From NCBI RefSeq assembly GCF_042646165.1, contig NZ_JBHRTC010000021.1: a stretch of DNA of 64,000 nt. The stretch is one strand, 5' to 3'. The position numbers and the translations under genes are program-made. Under the pieces are notes generated by a model that saw only the letters and a list, made by a program, of their open reading frames with translations, had not been told where the DNA came from and did no database searches. The stretch is from Microbaculum marinum (GTDB taxonomy: Bacteria > Pseudomonadota > Alphaproteobacteria > Rhizobiales > Tepidamorphaceae). Of this stretch, positions 34,282 through 42,956 are shown in pieces (position 1 is the first letter of the stretch; every line of letters begins with the position of its first letter).

Positions 34282-34460
34282 GGCCCCGGATCAGGTCGGG
34301 GCATAAGCCTATCGTATGGCGAGATCGTCACCTCAACCTCAGCATACGTCCCGGCCTCCGCGCCGGGACCCAGCGTAAAGCCCCGGCGCAGCCGCCGCAT
34401 CGGGGGCGCGTCAGCGCCCGTTCCCACGCATCGGCCGCAGATGCCGCAACCGCCCCTCTG
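34282..34460 (+). repeat. REP-like intergenic repeat unit, copy 1
   Basis: Begins GGCCCCGGATCAGGTC and contains GGGGCATAAGCCTATCGTATGG. Downstream is a GTCCCGG...CCGGGAC hairpin (34347-34370 region) and GCAGCCGCCGCAT. The order and spacing of these blocks are repeated in copy 2, showing a tandem duplication of a palindromic mobile-type intergenic element. Confidence 0.75.
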
Positions 34461-34582
34461 GGCCCCGGATCAGGTCCGGGGCATAAGCCTGTCGTATGGC
34501 AAGGCCCCCGCCCTACAGCACTGCCTGCGTCCCGGGCTTGACCCGGGACCAAACGCAACGACCCGGCGAAGCCGCCGCATTC
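34461..34582 (+). repeat. REP-like intergenic repeat unit, copy 2 (shorter)
   Basis: Begins GGCCCCGGATCAGGTCCG, with the palindrome CCCCGGATCAGGTCCGGGG intact, then GGGGCATAAGCCTGTCGTATGG. A perfect hairpin follows (GTCCCGGG at 34529-34536, loop CTTGA, CCCGGGAC at 34542-34549), and then GAAGCCGCCGCAT. These short palindromes are typical of REP-like elements in alphaproteobacterial genomes. Confidence 0.75.
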
Positions 34583-34630
34583 AGTCTCCCCGGCATCAGC
34601 TCCGCGGCCGGCGGCACCTGCGGCAACCGC

Positions 34631-35539
34631 CTATCCCAGCTCGCGCTTGAAGACGTCGGCCATGAAGTCGACGAACAGCCGCAGCTTGATCGAGGTCTGG
34701 CGCGAGGCGGGGAAGACCGCGTAGACGCCGTTGTCGAAGTCGATGTGGCTGACCTGGGTGTCCGGGAACAGGCGGACCAGCGCGCCGTCGGTGAGGTCCC
34801 GGTGGATCGACCAGTCCGGCAGCAGCGCCACGCCGACGCCGGCGCGCGCCATCTGCACCAGCGCGTGGCCGAAGTCGGTGCGCAGCGTGCCCTTGATCTG
34901 GACCTCGTCGACGCGGTCGGCGGCATCCTTGAAGCGCCACACCGGGGTGCCGAGATTGGTGCGGTAGGTCAGGCAGTTGTGATGCCTGAGGTCGGCCGGC
35001 TCGCGGATCGGCGGGTGCTTGGCCAGGTAGTCGGGCGAGGCGCAGACGACGCGCTCGCTGGAGGCCAGCTTGCGGGCGATCAGCGAGGAATCCTCCAGCC
35101 GGCCGATGCGGATGTCGACGTCGGTGCCCTGGTCCATCACCGAGGCGATGTTGTTGGACAGCATCAGGTCGACGGTGATGTCGGGATAGCTGGCAAGGAA
35201 CTCCGGCAGGTTCGGCAGGATCATCAGTTCGCCGACCAGCATGCGCGAATGCACCCGCAGCACGCCCTGCGGCTTCGACTGGAGCTGGGTGACCGAGTCG
35301 TTGGCCTCCTCCAGCTGCTGCAGCACCTGTTCGACCTGCGAATAGTAGATCTCGCCGGCCTCGGTCAGCGCCAGCGAGCGGCTGGAGCGCTTCAGGAGCT
35401 GGGTCTGCAGCCGCGCCTCCAGCGAGGCGATGTGCCGCGAGATCGAGGCCGGCGACAGGCCGAGAACCCGCCCGGCGCCCGACAGGCTGCCTTCCTGGAC
35501 GGCCGTCGTGAACGACCTGATCGTCTGCACCCACTCCAC
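34631..35539 (-). CDS. LysR family transcriptional regulator
   Basis: A 302-residue LysR-type regulator. The N-terminal HTH has SLSGAGRVLGLSPASISRHIASLE and the linker LLKRSSRSLALTEAGEIYY. The periplasmic-binding-like effector domain contains VDIRIGRLEDSSLIARKL. GTG at 35539 gives the standard family length, with GAGGGG about ten bases upstream; longer in-frame readings have no ribosome site. It is divergent from the eight-gene acyl-CoA operon starting at 35759 and is the likely regulator of that operon. A GCATGT...ACATGC inverted pair near 35632-35665 is a weak operator candidate. Confidence 0.9.
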   Translation of the reverse strand: MEWVQTIRSFTTAVQEGSLSGAGRVLGLSPASISRHIASLEARLQTQLLKRSSRSLALTEAGEIYYSQVEQVLQQLEEANDSVTQLQSKPQGVLRVHSRMLVGELMILPNLPEFLASYPDITVDLMLSNNIASVMDQGTDVDIRIGRLEDSSLIARKLASSERVVCASPDYLAKHPPIREPADLRHHNCLTYRTNLGTPVWRFKDAADRVDEVQIKGTLRTDFGHALVQMARAGVGVALLPDWSIHRDLTDGALVRLFPDTQVSHIDFDNGVYAVFPASRQTSIKLRLFVDFMADVFKRELG

Positions 35540-35758
35540 CGGCCGGGGACCCCTCGTGCGCCGTTGCGGCAAACCCGGCGCAGGCCTAAACGAAAACGCC
35601 GATCTTTTCAAATCGCGTAAAGATGGGCTTTGCATGTCGGCATTCAGTCGATCATCTGCACATGCTAAGCCAATGGACATAACGACAATCACGCCGTCCG
35701 GCACCGTGTCGTCCCGCCGCTCGGGACGACCGGCGGGAGGCGAAGGGAGGCGAATGGA

Positions 35759-36223
35759 ATGGCGCTGGGCGGTTACACCTCGGACCTTGTCGTCGGCGAC
35801 GTGCTGGGCCCGCTCGAATACACGCTGAGCCCCTTCGTCGTCCGCGAATACACCCACGCCGTGGAAATTCATCATCCCTGCTTCCAGGGCACCGAGGGCC
35901 AGGTCATGCCGCCGACCCTCATCCATCTCGACAAGCTGCGGCTGTACAATCACGCCTGCCCGAAGGGCGCCGGATCCTCGGCCCGGATCCACTACGAGTA
36001 CGATGCCGAGGTGTTCGCCCCCGTCCATGTCGGCGACCGGCTGAGCGTCCGCGGCGAGGTCACCGAGCGCTACGAGAAGAAGGGCCGCGACTACGTCGTC
36101 ATGACGATCGAGCTGAAGCGCGTCGAGACCGGCGAGCTGCTGGTGCGCTATGTCGACCGCGTCATCCTGGCCTACAAGCCGGGCGGCGGCGACGGCGACA
36201 GGAAATCCGAGGAGGCGGTGTGA
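35759..36223 (+). CDS. MaoC-like hot-dog protein, subunit 1
   Basis: A 154-residue hot-dog-fold protein of the MaoC/FAS1-dehydratase type. It has the EYTHAVEIHHPCFQG helix region and a DRLSVRGEVTERYEKKGRDYV strand block. The canonical hydratase signature GDxNPxH is not present, so this is likely the structural half of a two-gene hydratase. The next gene overlaps its stop by one base (TGATG) and retains the active-site-like IH-D segment. It opens an eight-gene operon, so hydration of an enoyl-CoA is the inferred role of the pair. Confidence 0.8.
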   Translation: MALGGYTSDLVVGDVLGPLEYTLSPFVVREYTHAVEIHHPCFQGTEGQVMPPTLIHLDKLRLYNHACPKGAGSSARIHYEYDAEVFAPVHVGDRLSVRGEVTERYEKKGRDYVVMTIELKRVETGELLVRYVDRVILAYKPGGGDGDRKSEEAV

Positions 36224-36675
36224 TGGCCGGTTTCGTACCCGAGGTTGGCACCGAGTTCCGTCTTGCCCCGCGGCCGATGACCCGCGAGCGGATGCGCTGG
36301 TACGTCGACGCGCAGCCGACGGTCGCCGCCGACGACGGCCGCATCCACACCCAGGACCCGACGATCCACGACGACGACGACTACGCCCGCAAGCAGGGCC
36401 TGCCGGGCATCATCGCCGACGGCATGATCTCAACGAACTGGATCATGGGCCTGCTGGTCGACCTGTTCGGTCGCGGCGTCGCCGAGCGCTGCCGGCTGAG
36501 GACCAAGTACATCGCACCGATCTACGAGGACCAGGTGGTGGTGACCTGCGCCCGCGTCAGCCGTGTCGCGCGCGACGCCGACGGCGTCGCGGCGATCTCG
36601 CTCGACGTGTGGTGCGAGGACGACACGGCCGGAAAGCTCACGGTCGGCGAGGCGACGGTCTTCGTGGCCGGGTGA
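36223..36675 (+). CDS. MaoC-like hot-dog protein, subunit 2
   Basis: A 150-residue MaoC-family protein. The DPTIHDDDDYARKQGLPGI segment followed by IADGMISTNWIM corresponds to the active-site histidine and loop of acyl-CoA hydratases (usually NPIHxD...GLPGPIAHGM). The ATG at 36223 overlaps the upstream TGA and has GGAGG before it. With subunit 1 it probably forms a heteromeric enoyl-CoA hydratase, a layout known from actinobacterial steroid side-chain degradation. The substrate here is unknown. Confidence 0.8.
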   Translation: MAGFVPEVGTEFRLAPRPMTRERMRWYVDAQPTVAADDGRIHTQDPTIHDDDDYARKQGLPGIIADGMISTNWIMGLLVDLFGRGVAERCRLRTKYIAPIYEDQVVVTCARVSRVARDADGVAAISLDVWCEDDTAGKLTVGEATVFVAG

Positions 36676-36682
36676 ACGCGCC

Positions 36683-37888
36683 ATGAGCCACGTCCTCGAC
36701 GGCATCAGGGTCCTCGATTTCTCGCGGGTGTTCGCCGCGCCCGATTCCACGCAGGTGTTCGGCGACCTCGGCGCCGACGTCATCAAGATCGAGACGCCCG
36801 ACCGCGGCGACAGCTGCCGCTACCTCGGCGTCACCAGGGAGGAACTGGAGGCGATCGGGCCGCCGAGCCCCTCCTTCCGCGCCTTCAACCGCAACAAGCG
36901 CTCGATCGCGCTGGATCTCGGCGCCGAGGCCGGCCGCCGGGTCGCGCGGCGGCTGGTCGCGGACGCCGACATCCTGGTCAACAATTTCCGGCCGGGCACG
37001 ATGGAGCGCTGGGGCCTCGGCTACGATGAGCTCAAGGAGGCGCATCCGCGCCTGATCTACTGCGATTTCACCGCCTACGGCTCCGAGGGGCCGCTGTCGC
37101 ACATCGGCGCCAACGACCTGGCGCTGCAGGCCCATTCCGGCCTGATGAGCATCACCGGCGAGGAAGGCGGCGGTCCGGTGCGAGCGGGCGCTGCGATCAT
37201 CGACCTGCATGCCAGCCTGGCGATCGTCTCGGGCGTCCTCGCCGCGCTCTATCACCGCGAGAAGACCGGCCGCGGCCAGCGGGTGGAAACCTCGCTCCTG
37301 CAGAGCTCGGCGCACTTCCTGAGCTACTTCTACCAGGACTACTGGCTGACCGGGAACCTGCACGAGCGCATGGGCACGGCGAACCATCTCAGCGTGCCGA
37401 ACCAGGCCTTCCCGACGAGCGACGGCTATGTCGTCATCATCGCCCCGAGCGACGAGATGTGGAAGCGCTGCGCGCAGGCGCTCGATGCCGAAAAGCTCGA
37501 CGTCGAGCGCTTTTCGACCTCGTCGGAGCGGCTGCGGCTGCGCAAGGAGGTGATCGCGGCGATGTCGCAGGTGACGATGCGGTTCACCAAGCACGAGCTG
37601 CACGAGAAGCTCAGCGCCGCCCGCGTCAACGTCTCGATCGTGCAGGATATCGGCGAGGCCGCCGACCATCCGCAGCTCAGGGCGATCGGCGGCGTCTTCG
37701 ATTTCGAGACGGGCGGCGCGCCGCACCGCTACATCGCCACCCCCTTCCGTCTTTCCGAAACCCCGGGCACCATGCGCAGCCCGCCCCCCGGACTCGGCGA
37801 ACAGACCGACGAGATCCTCCGGGGCGCCGGGTACAGCGCCGCCGAAATCGACGCACTGCGCGCCGATGGCGCCTTCGGAGAGACATGA
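36683..37888 (+). CDS. Class III (CaiB/BaiF) CoA-transferase
   Basis: A 401-residue family III CoA-transferase. It begins LDGIRVLDFSRVFAAPDSTQVFGDLGAD-like, with KIETPDRGD and NNFRPGTMERWGLGY. The catalytic-type aspartate is Asp174 in AAIIDLHASLA. It moves CoA between carboxylic acids through aspartyl-anhydride intermediates. It lies in the operon after the MaoC pair and overlaps the acyl-CoA ligase gene by four bases. Activation of the imported acid is the inferred job. Having both a transferase and a ligase suggests two acids, or a diacid, are activated. Confidence 0.92.
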   Translation: MSHVLDGIRVLDFSRVFAAPDSTQVFGDLGADVIKIETPDRGDSCRYLGVTREELEAIGPPSPSFRAFNRNKRSIALDLGAEAGRRVARRLVADADILVNNFRPGTMERWGLGYDELKEAHPRLIYCDFTAYGSEGPLSHIGANDLALQAHSGLMSITGEEGGGPVRAGAAIIDLHASLAIVSGVLAALYHREKTGRGQRVETSLLQSSAHFLSYFYQDYWLTGNLHERMGTANHLSVPNQAFPTSDGYVVIIAPSDEMWKRCAQALDAEKLDVERFSTSSERLRLRKEVIAAMSQVTMRFTKHELHEKLSAARVNVSIVQDIGEAADHPQLRAIGGVFDFETGGAPHRYIATPFRLSETPGTMRSPPPGLGEQTDEILRGAGYSAAEIDALRADGAFGET

Positions 37889-40041
37889 GCGCGCCCGCAC
37901 CCCGCACCCGCACCGACACGCCGCAGCCCGCCGGCCCCCGAACCGCATCGCTGGACCGCCTGTTCCGCGCCGAAACCGTCGCCCTGATCGGCGCCTCGGC
38001 CGATCCCGGAAAGATCGGCGGCCGGCCGATGGTCCTGTTGAAGGAGCACTTCCAGGGCCGCGTCGTTCCGGTCAACCCGAAGCGCGACGAGGTCGCCGGC
38101 ATACCGGCCGTGCCCGACATCGGCAGCCTCGACGCAACGCCCGACGTGGCGGTGCTGGCGGTGCCGGGCGCCGCCGTCGAGGCGACCGTGCGCGACTGCC
38201 TCGATGCCGGCGTCGGGCGGATCGTCGTCTATGCCGCAGGCTTCGGCGAGATCGACGCCGACGGGCTGGCCGCCCAGCGGCGCATCGCCGGCATGTGCGC
38301 CGATGCCGGCGCGCGGCTGCTCGGCCCGAACAGCCTCGGCTACATCAACTTCCACACCGGCCTGCACGCCACCTTTTCCGCCGCCCTCGACAACATCTGG
38401 CCGAAGGCCGGCAACGTCGCCATCGCCAGCCAGAGCGGCGCCGTCGGCACCTACATCATGGCGCTGGCGGCGGAACGCGGCATCGGCTTCAGCCACTTCG
38501 TGGCGACCGGCAACGAGGCCGACATCGACGTCGCCGACTGCATCGCCTGGCTCGCCGGCGATCCGCTGACCGAGGTGATCGTCGCCTACCTGGAGGGCTG
38601 CGGCGACGGCGGGCGGCTCAAGCAGGCGCTGGCGGCGGCGCGCGCGGCGAACAAGCCGGTCATCGCCATCAAGCCGGGCGCCTCCGACATCGGCCAGGCC
38701 GCGGTGCAGTCCCATACCGGGGCGATGGCGGGCTCCAAGCGCGTCTTCGACGCGGTGCTCAGGCACTACGGCGCCTGGCCCGCGACCCGCATCGAGGAGG
38801 CGGTCGACATCGCCTATGCCTGCAGCGTCGCGGCCGTTCCCTCGGGCCCCGCGGCGACCATCGTCACCCCGTCCGGCGGCGTCGGCATCATGCTGGCCGA
38901 CGCCTGCGAGGCGGCCGGGCTGGCGCTTCCCGCCCCTCCCCCCGCGACCGCCGCGGAGATCCGGGCGCTGCTGCCGCTCGCCTCGACCGGCAATCCGGTC
39001 GACACCACGGCGCAGGTCACCGCCGACTTCCGGCTGTTCGGCAAGGTGCTCGACATCGTCGCCGACGGCACGGCCTGCCCGATCCTGCTGATCTTCATGG
39101 CGCATATGGGCAAGACCCCGGGCGTCACCGACCTGCTGCGACCGACCCTGACGGACATCGCGGAACGCCATCGCGACCGGCTGATGGTGCTGATCACCCG
39201 GGCCGCCGACGATTTCCGCGCCGACATGGAGGCGCAGGGCTACCTGGTCTTCGAGGATCCGACCCGCGCCGTCGGAGCCGTCGCGGCGCTGCGCTATTTC
39301 GGGCGCGGCCAGGACGTCGCCGACGATCCCCTGATCGAAATCGCGCCCGTCGGCCGCACCGACCTGGACGCCGCGGCCCGGGAGGCCGTCTCGGCCGCCG
39401 CCCTGCTGCGACGCATCGGCGTGCCGGACATCGCGACCGTGGCGGTATCGGGCGAGGACGAAGCCGTGGACGCGGCCGGCCGGGCCGGCTTTCCCGTGGT
39501 GCTGAAGATCGATTCCCCCGACATCGCCCACAAGACCGAGGTCGGAGGCGTCCATCTCGGCCTGAAGGACGCCGACGCGGTGCGGTCCGCCTGGCGCTCG
39601 ATGATGGCGCGCGTGACCGATGCGGCGCCTTCGGCGCGGATCACCGGCGGCATCGTCTCGCCGATGCTCGGCGAGGGGATCGACACCATCGTCGGGGCCC
39701 GGCAGGACCCCGATCTCGGCCCGGTCGTGATGCTCGGTTTGGGGGGCATCATGGCCGAGGCCCTGGACGACGTGGTGATCGCGCCGGCGCCGATCGGCAT
39801 GGCGTCTGCCCGCGCCATGATAGGCCGCCTGCGCGCCGCCGCGGTCCTCGACGGCTGGCGCGGCGCGGCGCCCACCGACAAGGATGCGCTCGCCAGGGCG
39901 ATCTGCGCGCTCGGTGCGCTGGTCGCGGCGAACGGCGAGGATATCGACAGCATCGAGATCAACCCGTTCCGCGTCTTCCCGGACGGCGGCGCCGCCCTCG
40001 ACATCCTGGTGCGCACCAAGGAGGGTCCGGCGACGGACTGA
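37885..40041 (+). CDS. ADP-forming acyl-CoA ligase (fused alpha-beta)
   Basis: A 718-residue NDP-forming acyl-CoA synthetase. Order: CoA-binding Rossmann domain (TVALIGASADPGKIGGRP, about 31-48), succinyl-CoA-ligase-like domains (ASQSGAVGTY at 181-190; SHTGAMAGS with phosphohistidine candidate His277), then a C-terminal ATP-grasp domain with VVLKIDSPDIAHKTEVGGV and EINPFRV. It makes an acyl-CoA from an acid, CoA and ATP, releasing ADP, or runs in reverse to conserve energy. It overlaps the CoA-transferase stop. The acid used is not determinable. Confidence 0.92.
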   Translation: MSAPAPRTRTDTPQPAGPRTASLDRLFRAETVALIGASADPGKIGGRPMVLLKEHFQGRVVPVNPKRDEVAGIPAVPDIGSLDATPDVAVLAVPGAAVEATVRDCLDAGVGRIVVYAAGFGEIDADGLAAQRRIAGMCADAGARLLGPNSLGYINFHTGLHATFSAALDNIWPKAGNVAIASQSGAVGTYIMALAAERGIGFSHFVATGNEADIDVADCIAWLAGDPLTEVIVAYLEGCGDGGRLKQALAAARAANKPVIAIKPGASDIGQAAVQSHTGAMAGSKRVFDAVLRHYGAWPATRIEEAVDIAYACSVAAVPSGPAATIVTPSGGVGIMLADACEAAGLALPAPPPATAAEIRALLPLASTGNPVDTTAQVTADFRLFGKVLDIVADGTACPILLIFMAHMGKTPGVTDLLRPTLTDIAERHRDRLMVLITRAADDFRADMEAQGYLVFEDPTRAVGAVAALRYFGRGQDVADDPLIEIAPVGRTDLDAAAREAVSAAALLRRIGVPDIATVAVSGEDEAVDAAGRAGFPVVLKIDSPDIAHKTEVGGVHLGLKDADAVRSAWRSMMARVTDAAPSARITGGIVSPMLGEGIDTIVGARQDPDLGPVVMLGLGGIMAEALDDVVIAPAPIGMASARAMIGRLRAAAVLDGWRGAAPTDKDALARAICALGALVAANGEDIDSIEINPFRVFPDGGAALDILVRTKEGPATD

Positions 40042-40045
40042 CCCG

Positions 40046-41209
40046 ATGGATCTCAGCTTCACGCCCGGCCAGCAGGCCTTCCGGCAGGGCCTGCGCGACT
40101 GGCTCGCCGAAAACCTCGCGCCCGGCTGGGGCGGACCGCGCTTCACCGGTCCGGACGACGAGGCCGAAAACGCCCGCTTCCAGATCGACTGGGAGCGCCG
40201 GCTCTACGCGGCGGGCTACCAGGGCATCCACTGGCCGCAGGCCTATGGCGGCCAGGGCCTGACGGCGGTCGAGCAACTGATCGCGGCGGAAGAACTCGGC
40301 CGCGTATCGGCGCCGGAAGGCATCAACACCCTCGGCAAGGAACTGGTCGGACCGATCGTGTTGGCGGTCGGCTCCGAGGAGCAGAAGAAGCACTACATCC
40401 CGCGCATCCTGCGGCTCGACGACATCTGGTGCCAGGGCTTCTCCGAGCCCGACGCCGGCTCCGACCTCGCCGGCCTGCGCACCCGCGCCGTCCTCGACGG
40501 CGATCACTGGGTCGTCAACGGCCAGAAGCTGTGGACCAGCTTCGCCCACCACGCCAACAAGTGCATCCTGCTCGCCCGCACCGACCCCGACGCTCCTAAG
40601 CACAAGGGGCTGACGCTGTTCCTGCTCGACATGGACACGCCCGGCGTCACGGTCAGGCCGCTGCGCCAGATCACGGACCGGCACGAGTTCAACGAGGTGT
40701 TCCTCGAGGACGTCCGCATTCCCGCCGGCATGCATCTGGGCGCGGTCAACGAGGGCTGGCACGCCGCCGTCGGCGTGCTCGGCTTCGAGCGGGCCACCGC
40801 CCGGCTCTACCGCCAGGCGCGGTTCCAGGCCGAGTTCGACGCGCTGCTGAAGCTGCTGGCGGCCCGCCCGGACAAGGCGTCCGACGGCTGGTTCCGCCAG
40901 CAGGTCGGGGCGCACGCGGCCGACCTCAACGTGCTGCGCCTGCTCAACCTGAAAACCGCCAGCCGCATCGCCAACGGCAAAGGCATCGGTTCGGAGGCCA
41001 GCATCGTCAAGCTGTTCTGGAGCGAGTTGCACCAGCGCATCATGGCCTTCGCCAGCGAGGTGCTGGACGAGGCCTTCGCCAATGGCGACCCGGAGGCGGA
41101 GCGCTTCCGGTTCCTCTATCTCCAGTCGCGCGCCGAGACGATCTACGCCGGCACCTCCGAGATCCAGCGCAACATCATCGCCGAGCGCATGCTCGGCCTG
41201 CCGCGCTAG
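40046..41209 (+). CDS. Acyl-CoA dehydrogenase, subunit 1
   Basis: A 387-residue FAD-dependent acyl-CoA dehydrogenase. It shows QGFSEPDAGSDLAGLRTRA and NGQKLWTSFA in the middle domain and the C-terminal IYAGTSEIQRNIIAERML. The position that is Glu in medium-chain-type enzymes (IYEGT) is Ala368. Glu249 in LGFERATARL sits where isovaleryl-CoA-type enzymes carry their base and may replace it. The adjacent second dehydrogenase gene suggests a two-subunit enzyme. Confidence 0.92.
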   Translation: MDLSFTPGQQAFRQGLRDWLAENLAPGWGGPRFTGPDDEAENARFQIDWERRLYAAGYQGIHWPQAYGGQGLTAVEQLIAAEELGRVSAPEGINTLGKELVGPIVLAVGSEEQKKHYIPRILRLDDIWCQGFSEPDAGSDLAGLRTRAVLDGDHWVVNGQKLWTSFAHHANKCILLARTDPDAPKHKGLTLFLLDMDTPGVTVRPLRQITDRHEFNEVFLEDVRIPAGMHLGAVNEGWHAAVGVLGFERATARLYRQARFQAEFDALLKLLAARPDKASDGWFRQQVGAHAADLNVLRLLNLKTASRIANGKGIGSEASIVKLFWSELHQRIMAFASEVLDEAFANGDPEAERFRFLYLQSRAETIYAGTSEIQRNIIAERMLGLPR

Positions 41210-41223
41210 CAGGGCCCCCGGCA

Positions 41224-42252
41224 ATGGACTTCGACTTCTCCTTCGAGCAGCGGCAGATCGCCGGAAGCGTCGCCAGGATGCTGGATTCATTCCCGGTGAT
41301 CACCGACCATCCGCCCCATCCCTATCCGGCCGAAAGCCTCGTCAGGGCCGCAGCCGAGACCGGCGTCTTCGCGACCGACGGCGATGCCTTCCTGCTCGGC
41401 CATGTCGACGCCGTCGCCGTCGCCATCGAGGTCGGTCGCCGGCTGCCGGCCGCGCCGCTCGTCGAGATGCTGGCGGCCGGGCTCGGCCTGTCGGGATCAT
41501 CCGCACCCGTCGAGGCCGCGCTCGCCGATGGCGGGGTGCTGGGCGTCGCCGTCGACGGCCAGCTCGCGCTCGAGAACGGCGCCGCTTCGGGGCGGGTCCT
41601 GGTGCCCTTCGCCGCCGAGGCGGCGACGATCCTCGCCCCCTGCGCGACGGCGGACGGACGCCGCTGGATCACCGTCGAGACCGGAAACGCCGAGCTCGCA
41701 CCTGCCGCCGTCCTCGATATCGCCACCGACGCCCGCTGGGTCTCCGTCACCGGCGCCGCGGCCGACCCCGGCAACGCGCCCGCCCCGGGGACGTTTGAAG
41801 ACGCGCTCGCGGTGCTCGTGCTGGCCGAGATGACCGGCTCGGCCGCCGCCTGCCTCGAGCAGACGGTCGCCTATGTCGGCGACCGCACGCAGTTCGGCAG
41901 GCCCGTCGGCGCCAACCAGGCCGTCAAGCACATCGCGGCCGACGCCGCCGTGGCGCTTGAGGGCATGAAGGCGGCGGTCGAGTACGCCGCCTGGTGCCTC
42001 GACCAGGGCGACCTCGACTCCCGGGGCGACGCGCGCCGCGCGCTGCTGACGGCCCGCGCCTTCGTCGGCGACCATGCCCGGCGGATCGCCGAGGCCTGCG
42101 TCCAGATGCACGGGGGCATCGCCTTCACCTGGGACCACGGTGTGCACCGCTACCTGAAGCGGATCGCCTACCGCCGCTCCACCATCGCCCGTCCCCGGCA
42201 GGGACGCGCCGGGCTGGCCGACATCCTGCTCGACGGGATCGAAACCTGCTGA
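41224..42252 (+). CDS. Acyl-CoA dehydrogenase-like, subunit 2
   Basis: A 342-residue divergent acyl-CoA dehydrogenase-fold protein. The C-terminal domain is clear (YVGDRTQFGRPVGANQAVKH, then CVQMHGGIAFTWDHGVHRYLKR). The middle domain is shortened and lacks the SEPDAGSD block. The C-terminal loop reads RRSTIARPRQG instead of the IYxGTxEIQ motif. Alone it would probably not be catalytic. Start 14 bases after subunit 1 supports a heteromeric enzyme, as in alpha2beta2 dehydrogenases of actinobacterial steroid degradation. Confidence 0.88.
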   Translation: MDFDFSFEQRQIAGSVARMLDSFPVITDHPPHPYPAESLVRAAAETGVFATDGDAFLLGHVDAVAVAIEVGRRLPAAPLVEMLAAGLGLSGSSAPVEAALADGGVLGVAVDGQLALENGAASGRVLVPFAAEAATILAPCATADGRRWITVETGNAELAPAAVLDIATDARWVSVTGAAADPGNAPAPGTFEDALAVLVLAEMTGSAAACLEQTVAYVGDRTQFGRPVGANQAVKHIAADAAVALEGMKAAVEYAAWCLDQGDLDSRGDARRALLTARAFVGDHARRIAEACVQMHGGIAFTWDHGVHRYLKRIAYRRSTIARPRQGRAGLADILLDGIETC

Positions 42253-42265
42253 TCGGAAAGACCAC

Positions 42266-42943
42266 ATGACGGATGCCGAGAAACAGGCGCTGAAGGACGA
42301 GATCCTCCGCGAACGCGGCTACTGGGCCCGGTTCCACGACGTGCTGCTGGAGCGCTCGCCGGAGTTCCTCAAGGCCTACATAGCCTTCCAGGCGGCGCCG
42401 TCGCGCTCCGGCATCCTGCCGCGCAAGCTGTGCGAGTTCGTCTACGTCGCCATCGATATCTCGGTGAACCACATGTACGACCGCGGCGGCCGGCGCCACA
42501 TGGGCCACGCCCTGGATCACGGCGCCACGGCAGACGAATTGCTCCAGGTCGTCCTGCTGACCGCCGTCGTCTCCGGCCGGCAGCCGATCGACACCGGCCT
42601 CGACATCCTCGCCGATGAACTCGGCACCCCGGAAGCCGACATCCGCGGATCTGTTCCGGTCCTCCAGCAGGGATACGAGGCCTATGGCAATGCGGTCTGG
42701 GACGACGGTCCGCTGTCGCGCAAGGACAAGGAACTGATCGCGCTGGCCATATGCGCCGCGCCGACCTGCCTGTTCGAACGCGGCATGCGGCGCCACGTCC
42801 GCGGCGCGCTCGACGCCGGCGCCAGCCCGCAGGAGATCGCCGCGATCCTGCATCTGTCGGCGGCGATTTCCGTCCACACGTGCACGATCGGGATACCGGG
42901 ACTGGATGACGTGTTAAACAACGTGAGGGTGGAATCGAACTGA
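42266..42943 (+). CDS. Carboxymuconolactone decarboxylase family protein
   Basis: A 225-residue protein with two CMD/AhpD-like repeats. The first spans about residues 40-90 (LCEFVYVAIDIS...RHMGHALDHGATADELLQVV) and the second about 145-205 (KDKELIALAICAAPT...RRHVRGALDAGASPQEIAAIL). The AhpD redox pair CxxC is not seen in the first repeat, so a decarboxylase/isomerase-like or unknown role is likelier than peroxidase partnering. It lies in the acyl-CoA operon just before an alpha/beta hydrolase, echoing the pcaC-pcaD pairing of protocatechuate degradation; the analogy is inference. Confidence 0.85.
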   Translation: MTDAEKQALKDEILRERGYWARFHDVLLERSPEFLKAYIAFQAAPSRSGILPRKLCEFVYVAIDISVNHMYDRGGRRHMGHALDHGATADELLQVVLLTAVVSGRQPIDTGLDILADELGTPEADIRGSVPVLQQGYEAYGNAVWDDGPLSRKDKELIALAICAAPTCLFERGMRRHVRGALDAGASPQEIAAILHLSAAISVHTCTIGIPGLDDVLNNVRVESN

Positions 42944-42956
42944 GGAGGATCCCTGC

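Larger units (their letters stand above)
34236..34630. other. 395-base intergenic region, repeat-rich
   Basis: Lies between the convergent ends of the MBL gene and the LysR gene. No gene is supported here. Nearly all of it is occupied by two diverged copies of a roughly 180-base repeat unit, listed separately, followed by about 50 unremarkable bases. Confidence 0.8.

Noticed and set aside
37729..40146. An 800-codon open frame on the minus strand opposite the ADP-forming acyl-CoA ligase
   Set aside because: It mirrors the plus-strand gene, has low-complexity Arg/Gly/Asp/His-rich composition, no recognisable domain and no ribosome site. Long antisense frames are expected in GC-rich coding DNA.
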